Assembly: GCA_033239525.1 (NCBI GenBank)
Contig: BSYO01000025.1
Span: forward strand, 6,544,001 to 6,608,000
Reading direction: 5' to 3'
Source of the DNA: Nepenthes gracilis
Taxonomy: Eukaryota; Streptophyta; Magnoliopsida; Caryophyllales; Nepenthaceae
DNA length: 64,000 bases
Of the stretch, positions 53,490 to 64,000 are shown one piece after another; within the stretch, counting starts at the first letter, position 1; the number at the start of each line of letters is the position of its first letter. Below the pieces are notes generated by a model that had not been told where the DNA came from, searched no databases, and saw nothing but the letters and a program-made list of their open reading frames with translations. The position numbers and the translations under genes were made by a program.

Positions 53490-56400
53490 TAACATGCCAG
53501 TCTGCTTAAGTTCTAGTAGCCTCAAACTTAAGTGAGTCCCAAAGAAGGAAATATCCTCATGTCCTCAACCAAGAAGGGCAATCCAAGTGCCACTCTGGGA
53601 CAATGTAGGATTTTTCATACCCTACAATACTATCAAGCATAAAATCCAATTTGGGATTCCATAGTTCACATCACTTGACATCTACTTTGCATACAAACAG
53701 GAACAGCATGTATAAAATGCAGAAAACAATTGGCATCTTGCCTTGTTTAGTTGCCAGTTTTGCCTAATAATATTCCTTCTCGACACAATAACCTTGACCA
53801 TCAAATGAGAATCTTCTTAAGTTTTACCGTGGATAATAAAGAGTAAGTGTGAGAAAAGCCTTGATACCAGTCAATCCAACAATGGAAGAGAGAAAATGGT
53901 AAAATACCTTATTATCAGCAGCCCTGAAACAAGAATATAAATAAATGAATAAGTAATAAACAATGACAAATTGCAGAAATAGCAAATATGCATTAACAAA
54001 AGAAGCTCATTTATTTGCCGAAGTACAAAGAAAAAACATGACACCTCTAAACACAAGACAAAGTTCAGAAACTGGACAGAGATTTATTGTTGAACAGGCA
54101 AGACTGATATTAAATTGTTAAGACAATTGGACATATACCATAAGTTACCTGGATACTGAAAAACCCATCCTGTTCACAGTTGCTTAGGTAGAAGTCACAT
54201 CGGAGAAAATCAGTAATAATGAATGCACCTACAAAAAAACCAGAAAATCAGCTTACACATCAATCTTCAGAGAATTTTTTTATAGCTCATAGAATTTGTG
54301 GATGATAAATTTTCTGAAAGCTTAAAGTAATTATATTATAATTAATTAAAGTATTATTATTATTAAAAATAGCGCGTTATTAATAGTCATAGTTGACTTA
54401 TTGACAATTAAATGCCATAAGCAAGCCTATAATTAATTGAATAATACTTTTCTTAGACTCCATTCATTAATTTGGTAAGACTACAACTAGGTTTGAGCTA
54501 GACTTGTTAGCTTAACAAGTTAAGCTCGAATGAAATGAGTTGATACTTCTAGCTGAACCATAGTTACTAGTTCACTATATTGCACACATAGCATAGCATG
54601 CGAAACATAGACGAATGTTATTTATTATATAATAGATTATCATTAAGAGTCACATGTATTTTTGCACACAATATGCTAGTATACGGTACATAGTATTTTT
54701 GCAAAGTTGGTAACTAGGAACCAAGCAATGGCAAATTGAGTTGGATTAATTAGTTAATTATAAATGAATATACCAAGTAATGTATCGTTTGAAATTTGCT
54801 CATCACTTAAACAAGTTCATGAAAAATCTTAATTCAACTTATTAAAATAATTCAGTTGAGCTCAAACAAGCTTCAAAAATACTTTCAAGCTAAGCACCAA
54901 GTAAATTTTTATTATTTTTCCTAATCATATATCAAATGATTGATACTTTGCTAATAACTACTAGTAAATATCAACTTGTTTAAACGTGAATGTTTCTCAC
55001 AATAAAACACAAGTATTCTAGAAACAACTATAGAAATGAAAAGGAGGAAAAGAAAAGGAAAACCAAAAAATGGAATACAGAAAACTGTCTTCTCAACTAA
55101 ACGCAGTCTAATGTTGGTTGGTGTTAGTTGGTGGTTATTTGTGTTGGGGGCTTGTGATTTGCTGGAGTGAAAATGGGTTTCATATCATGGTCATAGTAGG
55201 TTAGGAATGTGGTGTTTTGTGGCAATTGCTAGTTGGTCATTATTTATTTAGCGGTGTGCAGTGGCTTGATGGTGTGTTTATGCACGGGGTTGTGCAACAG
55301 GGGTTGCCTCAGAGTGAACAGTAGGCAGAGACAGTGGCAACAGGACAAAGGCAAAGATGAAAGAACAAGAAATCCTTGTCTCTAATACCAACTAAAATTC
55401 TCTCAATGAAATTTTTAACATTGTCAGGGAAAACGTCCTTTGTATGAAACAAACACTAAAAATGTCACATTTAACTCAATTCAACCATCAAAGAGCAGAA
55501 AATTTGTAAGTATAGCATAATTTAGTGACTAAAAGACATGGACAATAAGCTACGTTAAGAAAATAAGCTAGGCCTAAAATAACTGCCAACTCAAACAAGA
55601 AATAAAATAACGAAATTCTAAAAATCAGCCATATAATAATTACAAAAATATGAAAATAAAATCAAAATCTTGGCAACCCTTGGCTTTTGGACTTTTGAAA
55701 TGATTCACATCCATTACAATTAGGAAAATTCTCCTAAAGAAACCTGTTTATACTGTTCTTTGCTAATTATACCACGCCATTGTCAATTTCTTAGGTGCAA
55801 CCTGAACTTGGACAAAGCTTTACAATTACTCCAAATTGGCCAAAATAAGGGAATTCAAGCATATGGAAACAATTAATACAGAAGCAGCATGATGGTAGGA
55901 CTTGATTTGGTTATCAAAAGTTTCTTGAAAAGGATTGACCAACAATATACAAACATTATAAAGACGAGCATATTAGGATTAGTCTATACACACTTATATG
56001 ATGTTATTTGCATATAGTAAATTTACTACAATGTCCTCATAAGGAATATACTATAAAGGTTATCCTCAAGCAAATTCCTCTTATATTCCAACAATATTCT
56101 ATCGGTAAATTCTCACAATTATTTAACAAAATTTTCTCCTCATATCCTAGCATAAAGACAAGCAAGGAAAATGGCAGCCAAAACAAATCATTGTCCACTA
56201 CTACAGAGATTTTCCTACAAAAGCAACAGCCAATGTCTGCCCTCACAGTAACATGTCATCTTGAAGATATATGGAGAAAACAATTCAACATAATTGTTTA
56301 CTATCCTAGCATAAAGTAACCTACTATACTAAGCTTGGAAACATTAATTTTTCTACAAGAATGATAGCTTATGATCAGTAATCTTATCCAAGCAATTGTT

Positions 56401-56656
56401 CACCAATTGGCTTCAATAGTGGATTCCTAGTTTACACAATCTAAGGCCAATTAAATCAAGGCATCTCATTCTTTCCTCCAGTGATCAAGGAAATATTTAA
56501 TGGAAAAGCTCATATTCACTAAATCACACAATTGCATCAGCTCTCTCACTCTCTCCCCATCCTATCTATCTATAGATACACAATGAGACCGAGGGTAACT
56601 AATCATAAAGAAAATTGCTTCAAGACAATTTGAGCAATGGTTAGGGCATACGTTAC
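53490..56656. other. No recognisable exon; host DNA downstream of the omega-amidase pseudogene
   Basis: AT-rich sequence. On the minus strand at about 54235-54150 a possible exon-like open stretch lies between an AG and a GTAACT donor, but it matches nothing I recognise. I searched by eye for the remaining omega-amidase exons (ATDNQLYVAT and onwards) and did not find them, so they are deleted, too diverged, or displaced by the retrotransposon insertion at 53489. Confidence 0.5.
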
Positions 56657-59066
56657 CTTGCCTTTTGAAGTAATTCCCAATGCAATGGCCCAGTGGTCAT
56701 GTTAAATGCCCCAGGACAGCAGATCAAGTGAACAACTGATGTTCAAAACCAGGTGTAATCATGTACAAGTGTAGAACTAAACATAGTACTCTTTGGACAA
56801 AAGTTGACGTAATTTGTATGGATACAGAATGCATGAAGCTATGAAACAAGTATTTTATATGCACACAATAAACATGGGTCTATGAAACAATAAACACAAA
56901 CAGCCAAACAACATTCAACATGCTTATGCAAATGAACAACTTAACAGCCCAAGAGTTGGAACATTGCTACAAATAAAAATAAAACCATCAAAAACCTTAG
57001 AGAAGAGAAGGTTATGATGCTATGCAAACCCCTAATAACGTCACAAAAGAACAGACTGTTTCTCAATATCTTTTGTGAGAAAAAAAAATCAAATTTTGAA
57101 TTCAAAATTTCAAAAAAGAGTACACTTGAGAAGAATAACAATTGATGCACAACAGTTAAGAGAGGAAGACAAAGAATAGCAATTTTCCAGTAATAACAGA
57201 TACCTAGATCAATATATAAGTTTTAAGAATCCTATAACACCACCATCCTAATGAGAAATATACAAGTACAAACCTCTTGCTGTGTAGAACATTGTTGATT
57301 CTTGAAACCGAATGTCAAAACATATGCCTATACCAATACAGCCCACCTCTGCATGGAAACAGCATGGTTGATATTCTGAACACTATACGAATGTTCTTTC
57401 AGTCTGAACATGTTAATTGACCACCATTTTAACAAAATCCATGCAAATGTATTTTATAACCAGACACATTGATATTTGATAAGGAATATTCACAGCAATT
57501 GATGAAAAAGATAAAACTTTTGAAAACCCCCTTTATCTTAGACCAATCCACTATAGCATGAGATGCACATACAAGCAAAATGACACTATTCTACATCCAA
57601 ACTACTTCTATATGCAAATGACAAAAAAAAAAAAAAAAACACTCATGCAAAAAACACTGTAAGAAAGATATGGATAGTTACTCAAAATATAATTAGGAGA
57701 AAGAGTATTTCTGTACAGATCATTAATAAGTACAAATAATATACAATCAATGGCTAAGAAAACAATACTGTGTATAATAAAAAATTTGCCACAATCAATC
57801 ATACATATATAATAAGAATTAATTACGAAAAAATGTTATGATTCATTTTAGTATCATTGGTCATTACCCATTACCCTTCTTCACCTGCCTGTTTTATCAC
57901 ACAACATCCAGTGCTAATTGTATGCAAGGCTAGGGCCTAGAAGTGTGTTTAACATAGATTTAACCACAAATTAGAGTGAAAAAATTGGAAATTTTGCTTT
58001 CACATTATCCAAATTAAAAATTCTGTTTGGTTTGCTGCTTACAAACAAAGATAAATCAAATTGCCAAACTAAATTTTTGATATATATGTATGGATGAAAT
58101 ATCTTTTATGTTATTTAGATAACAAAGACATTTAATATATTTCATATACTTAGGTTTATAAGATATTTACTAAAACATGCTGTGAGTAAGGAGATTTTTT
58201 ATGTTATCTTTCTTTTTTCTATTTGTTATTAAAACATTACTAAACTAGTACATATAAGAGGAGTCGAGCCAAGTATATTAATATTCAAACTTGACCTTGA
58301 ACCTTATAGTCAAGCTTGGATGGCACTCAAGCATTGTCAAGCTTGGCTTAACCCAGTTGAAACTGACTCACCTTATTAGTGAGACCACACAATAGTGAAA
58401 TAGATGCTAAGTGCAAGGCCATAGGCCAAGCTGTTACAGTAAAAGGAAATAATACAAAATATACATATCAAATGCAGGGAATGCAATTAACTAGAGGAAA
58501 TTAGATAAGACAAATATAAAGCCGACATTATGACTTCATAAATTGTATGCAAGGATTTGTTTCACATCAACCTGTGTCCACTACAGTAGGAGTCTTCCCT
58601 GCTGTAAGTGTTTTTGATTCCTTAAAGGTAACCTTCCAAGAATATCTATATCAAATAGAAGTATCTGCATTCATGCATGCAACATGTCAGAAAACATTGT
58701 TTATTCAAAAAATAACAATACACATCGACCCCTCCCTCCCTGCCAAAGCAGGAAAAAAAACAAATAAAGGGAAAAAGAAAAGGACAAAAATGGTGCCACG
58801 TGATCTTTTCCAAATGCAAAGCTTACTAGGTTTTGAATCTTTTGATTTTCACCTTTCTGTGTTTAGCTTTTAGCTTTCCATTAGTATCAAAGACATAACA
58901 TGTATTATACACCTTATCTCCAGATCTCTCAGATATAGAGCCTCCAACAATAGTGATCTTCAACACATGAGGAACTTCAGATAGCATCACAGTTGAAGGA
59001 GATGCAATGCCACCAGTCTTTAGCATAGACTGGGAAGCTATCACTTGAATATGGACTATTTCATAT
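56657..59066 (-). pseudogene. Omega-amidase (Nit2-like nitrilase family) pseudogene with introns
   Basis: Omega-amidase hydrolyses alpha-ketoglutaramate and alpha-ketosuccinamate in the nitrilase fold (Glu-Lys-Cys active site). Four minus-strand exons with GT-AG borders are visible. 59066-58853: NSPYSSDSFPVYAKD, then LKITIVGGSISERSGDKVYN and KLKAKHRK, which includes the catalytic Lys. 58664-58572: LLFDIDI, then TFKESKTLTAGKTPTVVDT. 57348-57274: VGCIGIGICFDIRFQESTMF, with the catalytic Cys. 56735-56657: HLICCPGAFNMTTGPLHWEL. The phases of consecutive exons fit. The first exon has TGA where the family has Trp (EIWNSPYS) and a frameshift after VYAKD; the second has a one-base frameshift after DIDI. 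The exon with the catalytic Glu (LPE) and the last exons were not found. Introns are retained, so this is a decayed gene, not a retrocopy. Confidence 0.82.
57620..57640. repeat. Poly(A) run in an intron of the pseudogene
   Basis: A run of about 18 A on the plus strand in the intron between the second and third recognised omega-amidase exons. Confidence 0.8.
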
Positions 59067-59203
59067 CTGATGACAAGGAACATAATGTACAAATATTCCT
59101 TGATGTTGCTTGCAATCTCAGTGCATGCCAATGTAGATTCATCAGCGTAACCAGAGCAAAATTGAAGGAGAAGATATCTTCCCACTTGACCATACATAAT
59201 CAA

Positions 59204-59640
59204 CTATATGAATATTATGTAGCTCTTTCTCTATCTCTTCCACTGTGACTAAAACTTACTAATTTTCATTTTCATTCAAATGGATCTCACTTGACCATAC
59301 ATAATCAACCATAAATGCATCTTTATCTAAAATAATGCCAGCCCAGAAAGAATGTTAGTAACATACATGCAAGTACACTAGAACCTTATCTCAATTCCAT
59401 CTCTTGCTAGGTAAGATGACAATAGGGGAGTTGGCATGATTGAACCCAAGCATGGCAAAAACATCCATATCGATGGCGGCCATTTCAATATCAGACATAT
59501 TAAACATAAATTTGATTTTGCAAATTGAAACTTAGCAGAGAAATATAGCCAATATATCACCAAAATAGAAACATATCGAAAGTTTGGCACGATATCAAAA
59601 AATATTAATATAGAAACTTAGGTCCTAATTCATTGCTTTA
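59204..59640. other. No recognisable gene
   Basis: Sequence between the first recognised omega-amidase exon and gag-like DNA. A minus-strand frame (59590-59378) gives no domain. The exon holding the catalytic Glu might be expected here; I could not find it. Confidence 0.45.
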
Positions 59641-59841
59641 TTTTTGGGTTAGTGGTTAACATTCGATTTTCAGATTCACTTTCGACACAGATTTTCATTT
59701 AGGATTTTAAGAGTTTTGTTAGCTTTATTTTCAGAATTTATGGACTTGAAATGAACCAAATTAATAATTGGATAACTAATTAAGATGGATTAAATTCGCT
59801 AATTATTTGAAAATCGGTGGTGCCTGACATGCCAGAGGGGG

Positions 59842-60680
59842 GTATCATAGAAGTCATAAGGAGAGTATCTTATTTTGTTCTAAGGATCTAATTTGACTAA
59901 TTAGTTTGTGATAGGATTGAAAGATTTCGTCCGAACAATGCATTTTTGGATCAAACTCTCACCTCGACAGGGAAGATGAGTATTTGGCTATCATGGTAAG
60001 AATGGCTGATGTAATAGATTCGATGGCTCGAAGATCTCAAAATCTGGAGCTGGCAACAGCATATCTCAAAACAATAGCAACAGCATACGATTGGTTTGCT
60101 AACGAGGGGGTGCTAGAGTTCATAGGCAACTCAAACTCTACCAAAGTTGAAATCTAGATCTAGCAGATTATGAAGGTTTTCGAAGTCAGTTGCAGTCCGG
60201 AGGAGAATAAGGTCATTTTCACCTCTTAGAAGTTAGAGGGAGAGGCAAACCATTAGTTAGACGGAGAGGCGCTTGACATGATAGTGGTATCATAGAAGTC
60301 ATAAGGAGAGTGTCTTTTTTTGTTTTGAGAATCTAATTTGACTAATTAGTTTGTGATAGTATTGAAAGATGTCGTCCGAACAATGCAGTTTTGGATCAAA
60401 CTCTTACCCCGAAAAGGAGTATTTGGCTGTCATGATGAAAATGGCTAATGTAATAGAATTAATGGCTCAAAGATCTCAAAATCTAGAGTTGGCAATAGCA
60501 AATCCTACAACAATAGCAACAGCATACGATCGTTTACCAACAAGAGGGTGCCAGAGTTTATAAGCGACTCAGACTCTGCCAAGGCTAAAATCTAAATCTG
60601 GTAGATTAAGAAGGTTTTTGAAGTCATTCGCAATCCAAAGGAAGATAAGGTCATGTTTGATTTTACCAAATATTTGATAA
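59842..60680 (+). pseudogene. Tandemly duplicated gag start of a Tekay-like element
   Basis: A leader plus gag N-terminus occurs twice, starting GGTATCATAGAAGTCATAAG at 59842 and at 60286 (offset 444 bp). The second copy is open from ATG 60369: MSSEQCSFGSNSYPEKEYLA, then MANVIELMAQRSQNLELAIA. The first copy encodes MADVIDSMARRSQNLELATA in broken frames and reaches further, to NKVIFTS and KLEGEANH, which match the capsid start of Tekay gag (compare EDKVTFASYRLEGEADH at 43560). Both have stops. Gag then stops abruptly at about 60662, where LTR-like sequence starts, so the rest of the element is deleted. Confidence 0.75.
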
Positions 60681-62060
60681 GTTTGAGTATTTAAACAAAA
60701 TGGGAAATTATTTTGGAATATCTGGCTTATATTTGAAATGTTTATAGAAAAAAGTCATGAAAACTTGCATATAAGCCTTACATGTGGTATTCAATACATG
60801 TGTTTAAGGTCAAGCTTTATTTTGGTATTCGATTTGGTATTTGTACTTTCCCCCATGATGGAAAGATTTTGTTTGTACTTCTCGGAGTGGAAGCTTTATA
60901 CTTTTCTGCAAGATAGGAAAGATTTTGGACTTTGTTATATAGACCCTCTCCAATTTGATTTTTATGAAAACTATCATAAGAAATTGAACAAAACTAATAT
61001 GTTTGAACATCCTAATATATTCAGACAAACTTGACAACTATACCTATCATCCACGAGTGGTAAAAGAAAGTGGCGTTTGTCCGTATTTATAGGGGACAAT
61101 AAGTAGATGGCCTATATATGAGTCTAAATAGTAATGATTCAGCCTAAGGTTACCTTGAGTACGTATAACTATTCCTCAAAGTCAATCTTTTTGTCTTTGG
61201 TTCTCCAATTTGAGTATGTTTTATATTTTTGATATATTTTACTTGCATTGATTGGGATAATCAAGACTTTGATTTTAGATTTGCAGGTTTCAACCGCCGT
61301 TTAGATTTGGATGTTGGATTTAGTCGGTTTCGTATAGTTGGACTCTTTGACATATGCTTTTGGATTACAAACTTTGCATACGAGACCAATTTAGACCTTT
61401 GTTGATTTATCATGCTCAATGATTAGACTCTGGTTTCCATAGATTTTATATATGTATAACATTTGTCCCTTCGCTCTAATTATGGACGTATTCGTTTTGA
61501 TATATATATATATACTAATACTTATTAAACAATCCACTCCTGGTTTTATTATTTTCTCAATCTTTTAGATTAGAGGGATACAGATATCTTGCAAGGAGCT
61601 CGGACGAGGACGCTAATAAAGATTTTGGTTATATTTTACTAGTATTAGTTTTGTAGTTGGATTGTATTTATATTTGATTTATGTTGGTATTGAGGGGAAT
61701 GACAGATAGATTTGTGTTAGTATATTTTAACGTTATGGAGTTAGGGCTTAGATTGTCCTGTAATTTGATTATTGTGATGTTGGTTCATTTTGGATAGGTG
61801 GTGTGGTTTGTGTTATTGGATTGTCACTATTTCCTTATAGCCTTTTGAGTAGGTTGTGCATATTTTATTATTTGGAGGTAATTTGGAGGGATCCTATGGT
61901 AGTTGATATCATTTTCATAGTTAGGGTTGTGTAAATATTTTGTCAGGTCTGATTCAAATTTTAGTATTGCGTTTAAATGTCCTTATTTTAGGATTTTATT
62001 TTGTGGATATAATTATTGTTAATTATTATTAATACCTACTTTTGATTTGTGTTTGCGACA
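60662..62060 (+). repeat. Truncated Tekay-type LTR, plus orientation
   Basis: Homologous to the reverse complement of the LTR at 4312-6234: CCTAATATATTCAGACAAAC, then CCACGAGTGGTAAAAGAAAG and TTGCAAGGAGCTCGGACGAG recur in the same order. Its start is missing; the sequence joins gag directly. The end is unclear (about 62060). The fusion of gag with mid-LTR is the mirror of the deletion seen at 9508. Confidence 0.7.
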
Positions 62061-62342
62061 AATTCTTATCATACTTTGCCTCCAATAGGCTCGTGGAAAA
62101 GCAACAATGATAGTTAGTCAAGATTAAGCAAGTTTCCAATCAGAGCCAAAAGTGTTTTTTGACTCAATTCAATGCTAAAGTTAGAGGCATATCAAAACTC
62201 ATTTATGAGGTAAGCAGAATTGTCTCTATGGTGAATATTCAACCAAGTGACTTTTCAAATCACTTGTTTAGCGAGACTGAAAGACATTTTTGGTAGCAAA
62301 AACTACCACTAGGACTTCCATCATGGTAGAGGGTTGCAAATG
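62061..62342. other. Short spacer between opposing LTRs
   Basis: About 280 bp with no recognisable feature separates the plus-oriented LTR from the minus-oriented one. Confidence 0.45.
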
Positions 62343-64000
62343 TGTTATGAACCAGCCCCAAAGTAGTCTAATAATAATATTTTATAAAATAAAATCCCAA
62401 ATAAAGGCAACATTAAATGACAAATCCCAAAACCCAGGTGCGGCAAAACAAACATACATATAGCCCAACAAATTGAAATCCACACAGAACCTCATCAGAT
62501 ATAAATCCGGATAATATAAATGACCTATTATTCAAATATCATAAGGAAGATAACTAAATAATGACAACTTATCCACATAAGATATCTAATCCAACAAACC
62601 TCAAATATTGTAAAGAAGATAACCAAATAATAACAACTCATCCATATAAGATATCCAATCCAACAAATCTCAAAATATGATCCAAAGGCCCTCATTTGGC
62701 CACACACAAATATCCAAATACACCCCTGAAATCCAAACACAAATCAAAAGTAAGCTTCCATACTCACCAAATGAATAAGGCCACTTTAGATTACGTCCGA
62801 ACTCCTACAAGTATATCCAAACTCACCAGTCTGAAAAAATAAAATATGAAAACATGACCCTGAAACTCAACAAGTATTAGTGTATACAACAATACAACAC
62901 ACACATATATATATATACACGTGTCCATAATTAGAGAGGGAGGGCCAAATTGTACTCAAATCATAGTCCATATCAAGCGTGGTCCCATCGGGACACTCAT
63001 AACAAATAGTGATTCAAAATTAAATCTTATAATCTGAATGAAATCGTAGTCTCATCGGGACGACTTATAACAAATCGCGATCCGGTATCATGTCCATATG
63101 AAACGGGTACAGAACAAATCAAACTCTATATCAAAATCACAAACTAATAACAAAGGTTGAATGAAATCATATAAATCAAAACATGTTTTGAGACAAATCA
63201 CATATCCAAGTGTACATGATTAACTCAATAACCAACTATGGGCAAATATACAAAACTCAAACAAAAACCCGAATACAAATCCATGTTAAAATACAAATCA
63301 TGCACAAATTGGAGAACCAAAGATTTTAAAAGACTAACTTGAAGAAGAGTTACACGTACTACCGATAGCCTTAAGCCAATCCATCTGCAATTTAGGCCAA
63401 TAGGTTAGGTCATCTATGTACACCATCTCCAATAGATACGGAACAAACTCACTATGTTTTGTCACCCGTGACATTAAGTGCAATTCTCAAATTTATCTGA
63501 TATATTAAGATATCCAAATATATATAAAATTTTCATTAATTACATTACGGTGGTTCTCATTAACATATAAGTGGGGTAGGTCAAACTATAAACAAAGCCA
63601 TCAACCTGCCGGCAGAAGTGAGTCACATAGTCACATAATTTCCCTGTTAGGAACAAAGTCTTCCCCGTCAAGAAAAGCGCCACATATCACATATCCAAAT
63701 TGGACTATATATCGAATCATAAACGTAGCGACTTCATTCCCGGCACATGCATGTAAACCGATGCACTACCTATGCAAGTTTTATACTCATTTCTATACAA
63801 GCATACTTATACTAAACATATACAGACTCAAATATTTATATGGACTTTCATAAAATCATAAACCCTCAAAATTATAGGACCCCAACAAATATCCAAAAAC
63901 AACCAGTAAATATTGTATGTATGTTCAAAGGAAGCAAATAATGTAAATAAAAATAACATGTATGTACTAAAATCTCGCGAAATGTAAACAGATGTTATCA
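62343..64000 (-). repeat. LTR of another Tekay-like element, minus orientation, running off the window
   Basis: Starts TGTTATGAACCAGCCCC and follows the layout of the LTR at 4312: ACTCACCAAATGAATAAGGC near 62764, CACAAATTGGAGAACCAAAG near 63304, TTTGTCACCCGTGACATTAA near 63458, and TAGGAACAAAGTCTTCCCCG near 63646. The 296-bp unit occurs once. A short TA run lies near 62905. The inner part of the element would be beyond 64000. Confidence 0.7.

Noticed and set aside
53521..53640. Possible last omega-amidase exon (GHSTLVGP region)
   Set aside because: The minus-strand text (EWHLDCPSW) does not match the family when read carefully.
1..64000. tRNA, rRNA or snRNA genes
   Set aside because: No cloverleaf-like or conserved RNA gene sequence was noticed on either strand; the tRNA-like strings are retrotransposon primer sites.

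Overview
This is nuclear DNA from a flowering plant. It has no bacterial or organellar gene order. It is dominated by LTR retrotransposons of known plant lineages, with short stretches of host DNA between them that carry broken or partial host genes (LARP1-like, omega-amidase-like, and one unidentified). I cannot name the species. I see no intact, clearly expressed host gene and no RNA gene.

Layout. 1-1991: the 3' end of a Ty3/gypsy Tat-type element (polypurine tract plus a 1.73 kb LTR). 1992-4311: host-like DNA with an unidentified minus-strand coding remnant. 4312-11876: a minus-strand Tekay/Del-like Ty3/gypsy element with a 5-bp target-site duplication (AGGTC); gag is deleted and one LTR holds four copies of a 296-bp unit. 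11877-15693: host-like DNA with an AT-rich tract and a piece of a LARP1-type gene that keeps an intron. 15694-27053: a nearly complete Tat-lineage element (LTR, PBS, gag, PR, RT, RNase H, second RNase H, integrase, a 40-bp hairpin-repeat array, a long antisense ORF, PPT, LTR), degraded by stops and frameshifts. 27054-33066: no recognisable gene. 33067-37461: a degraded Ty1/copia element. 37462-38371: remnant of a second copia element on the minus strand. 38372-48911: a second Tekay-type element on the minus strand; its right LTR is split by a clean 2.4 kb solo LTR (46223-48641, target duplication GCAGT). 49574-53489: a short, deleted chromovirus on the minus strand. 53490-59200: an omega-amidase (Nit2-like nitrilase) pseudogene with introns. 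59640-62060 and 62343-64000: parts of further Tekay-like elements in opposite orientations, including a tandemly duplicated gag start.

The most notable object is the 3.9 kb element at 49574-53489. Its two LTRs are about 9% diverged by eye. They enclose a broken gag, a remnant of the start of reverse transcriptase and a chromodomain remnant. Between gag and pol lies about 645 bp of intron-free coding sequence from the host ALG3 gene (the ER mannosyltransferase of N-glycan precursor synthesis), in the same orientation as the element. This looks like transduction of a spliced host transcript by a chromovirus. The ALG3 frame is interrupted by a single TGA. An adjoining 0.2 kb of open frame of unknown origin may be a second captured piece.

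Functionally, almost everything here is mobile DNA or its debris. No element in the window looks autonomous now: each has stops, frameshifts or deleted domains. Protein assignments rest on my recognition of family motifs, not on a database search.
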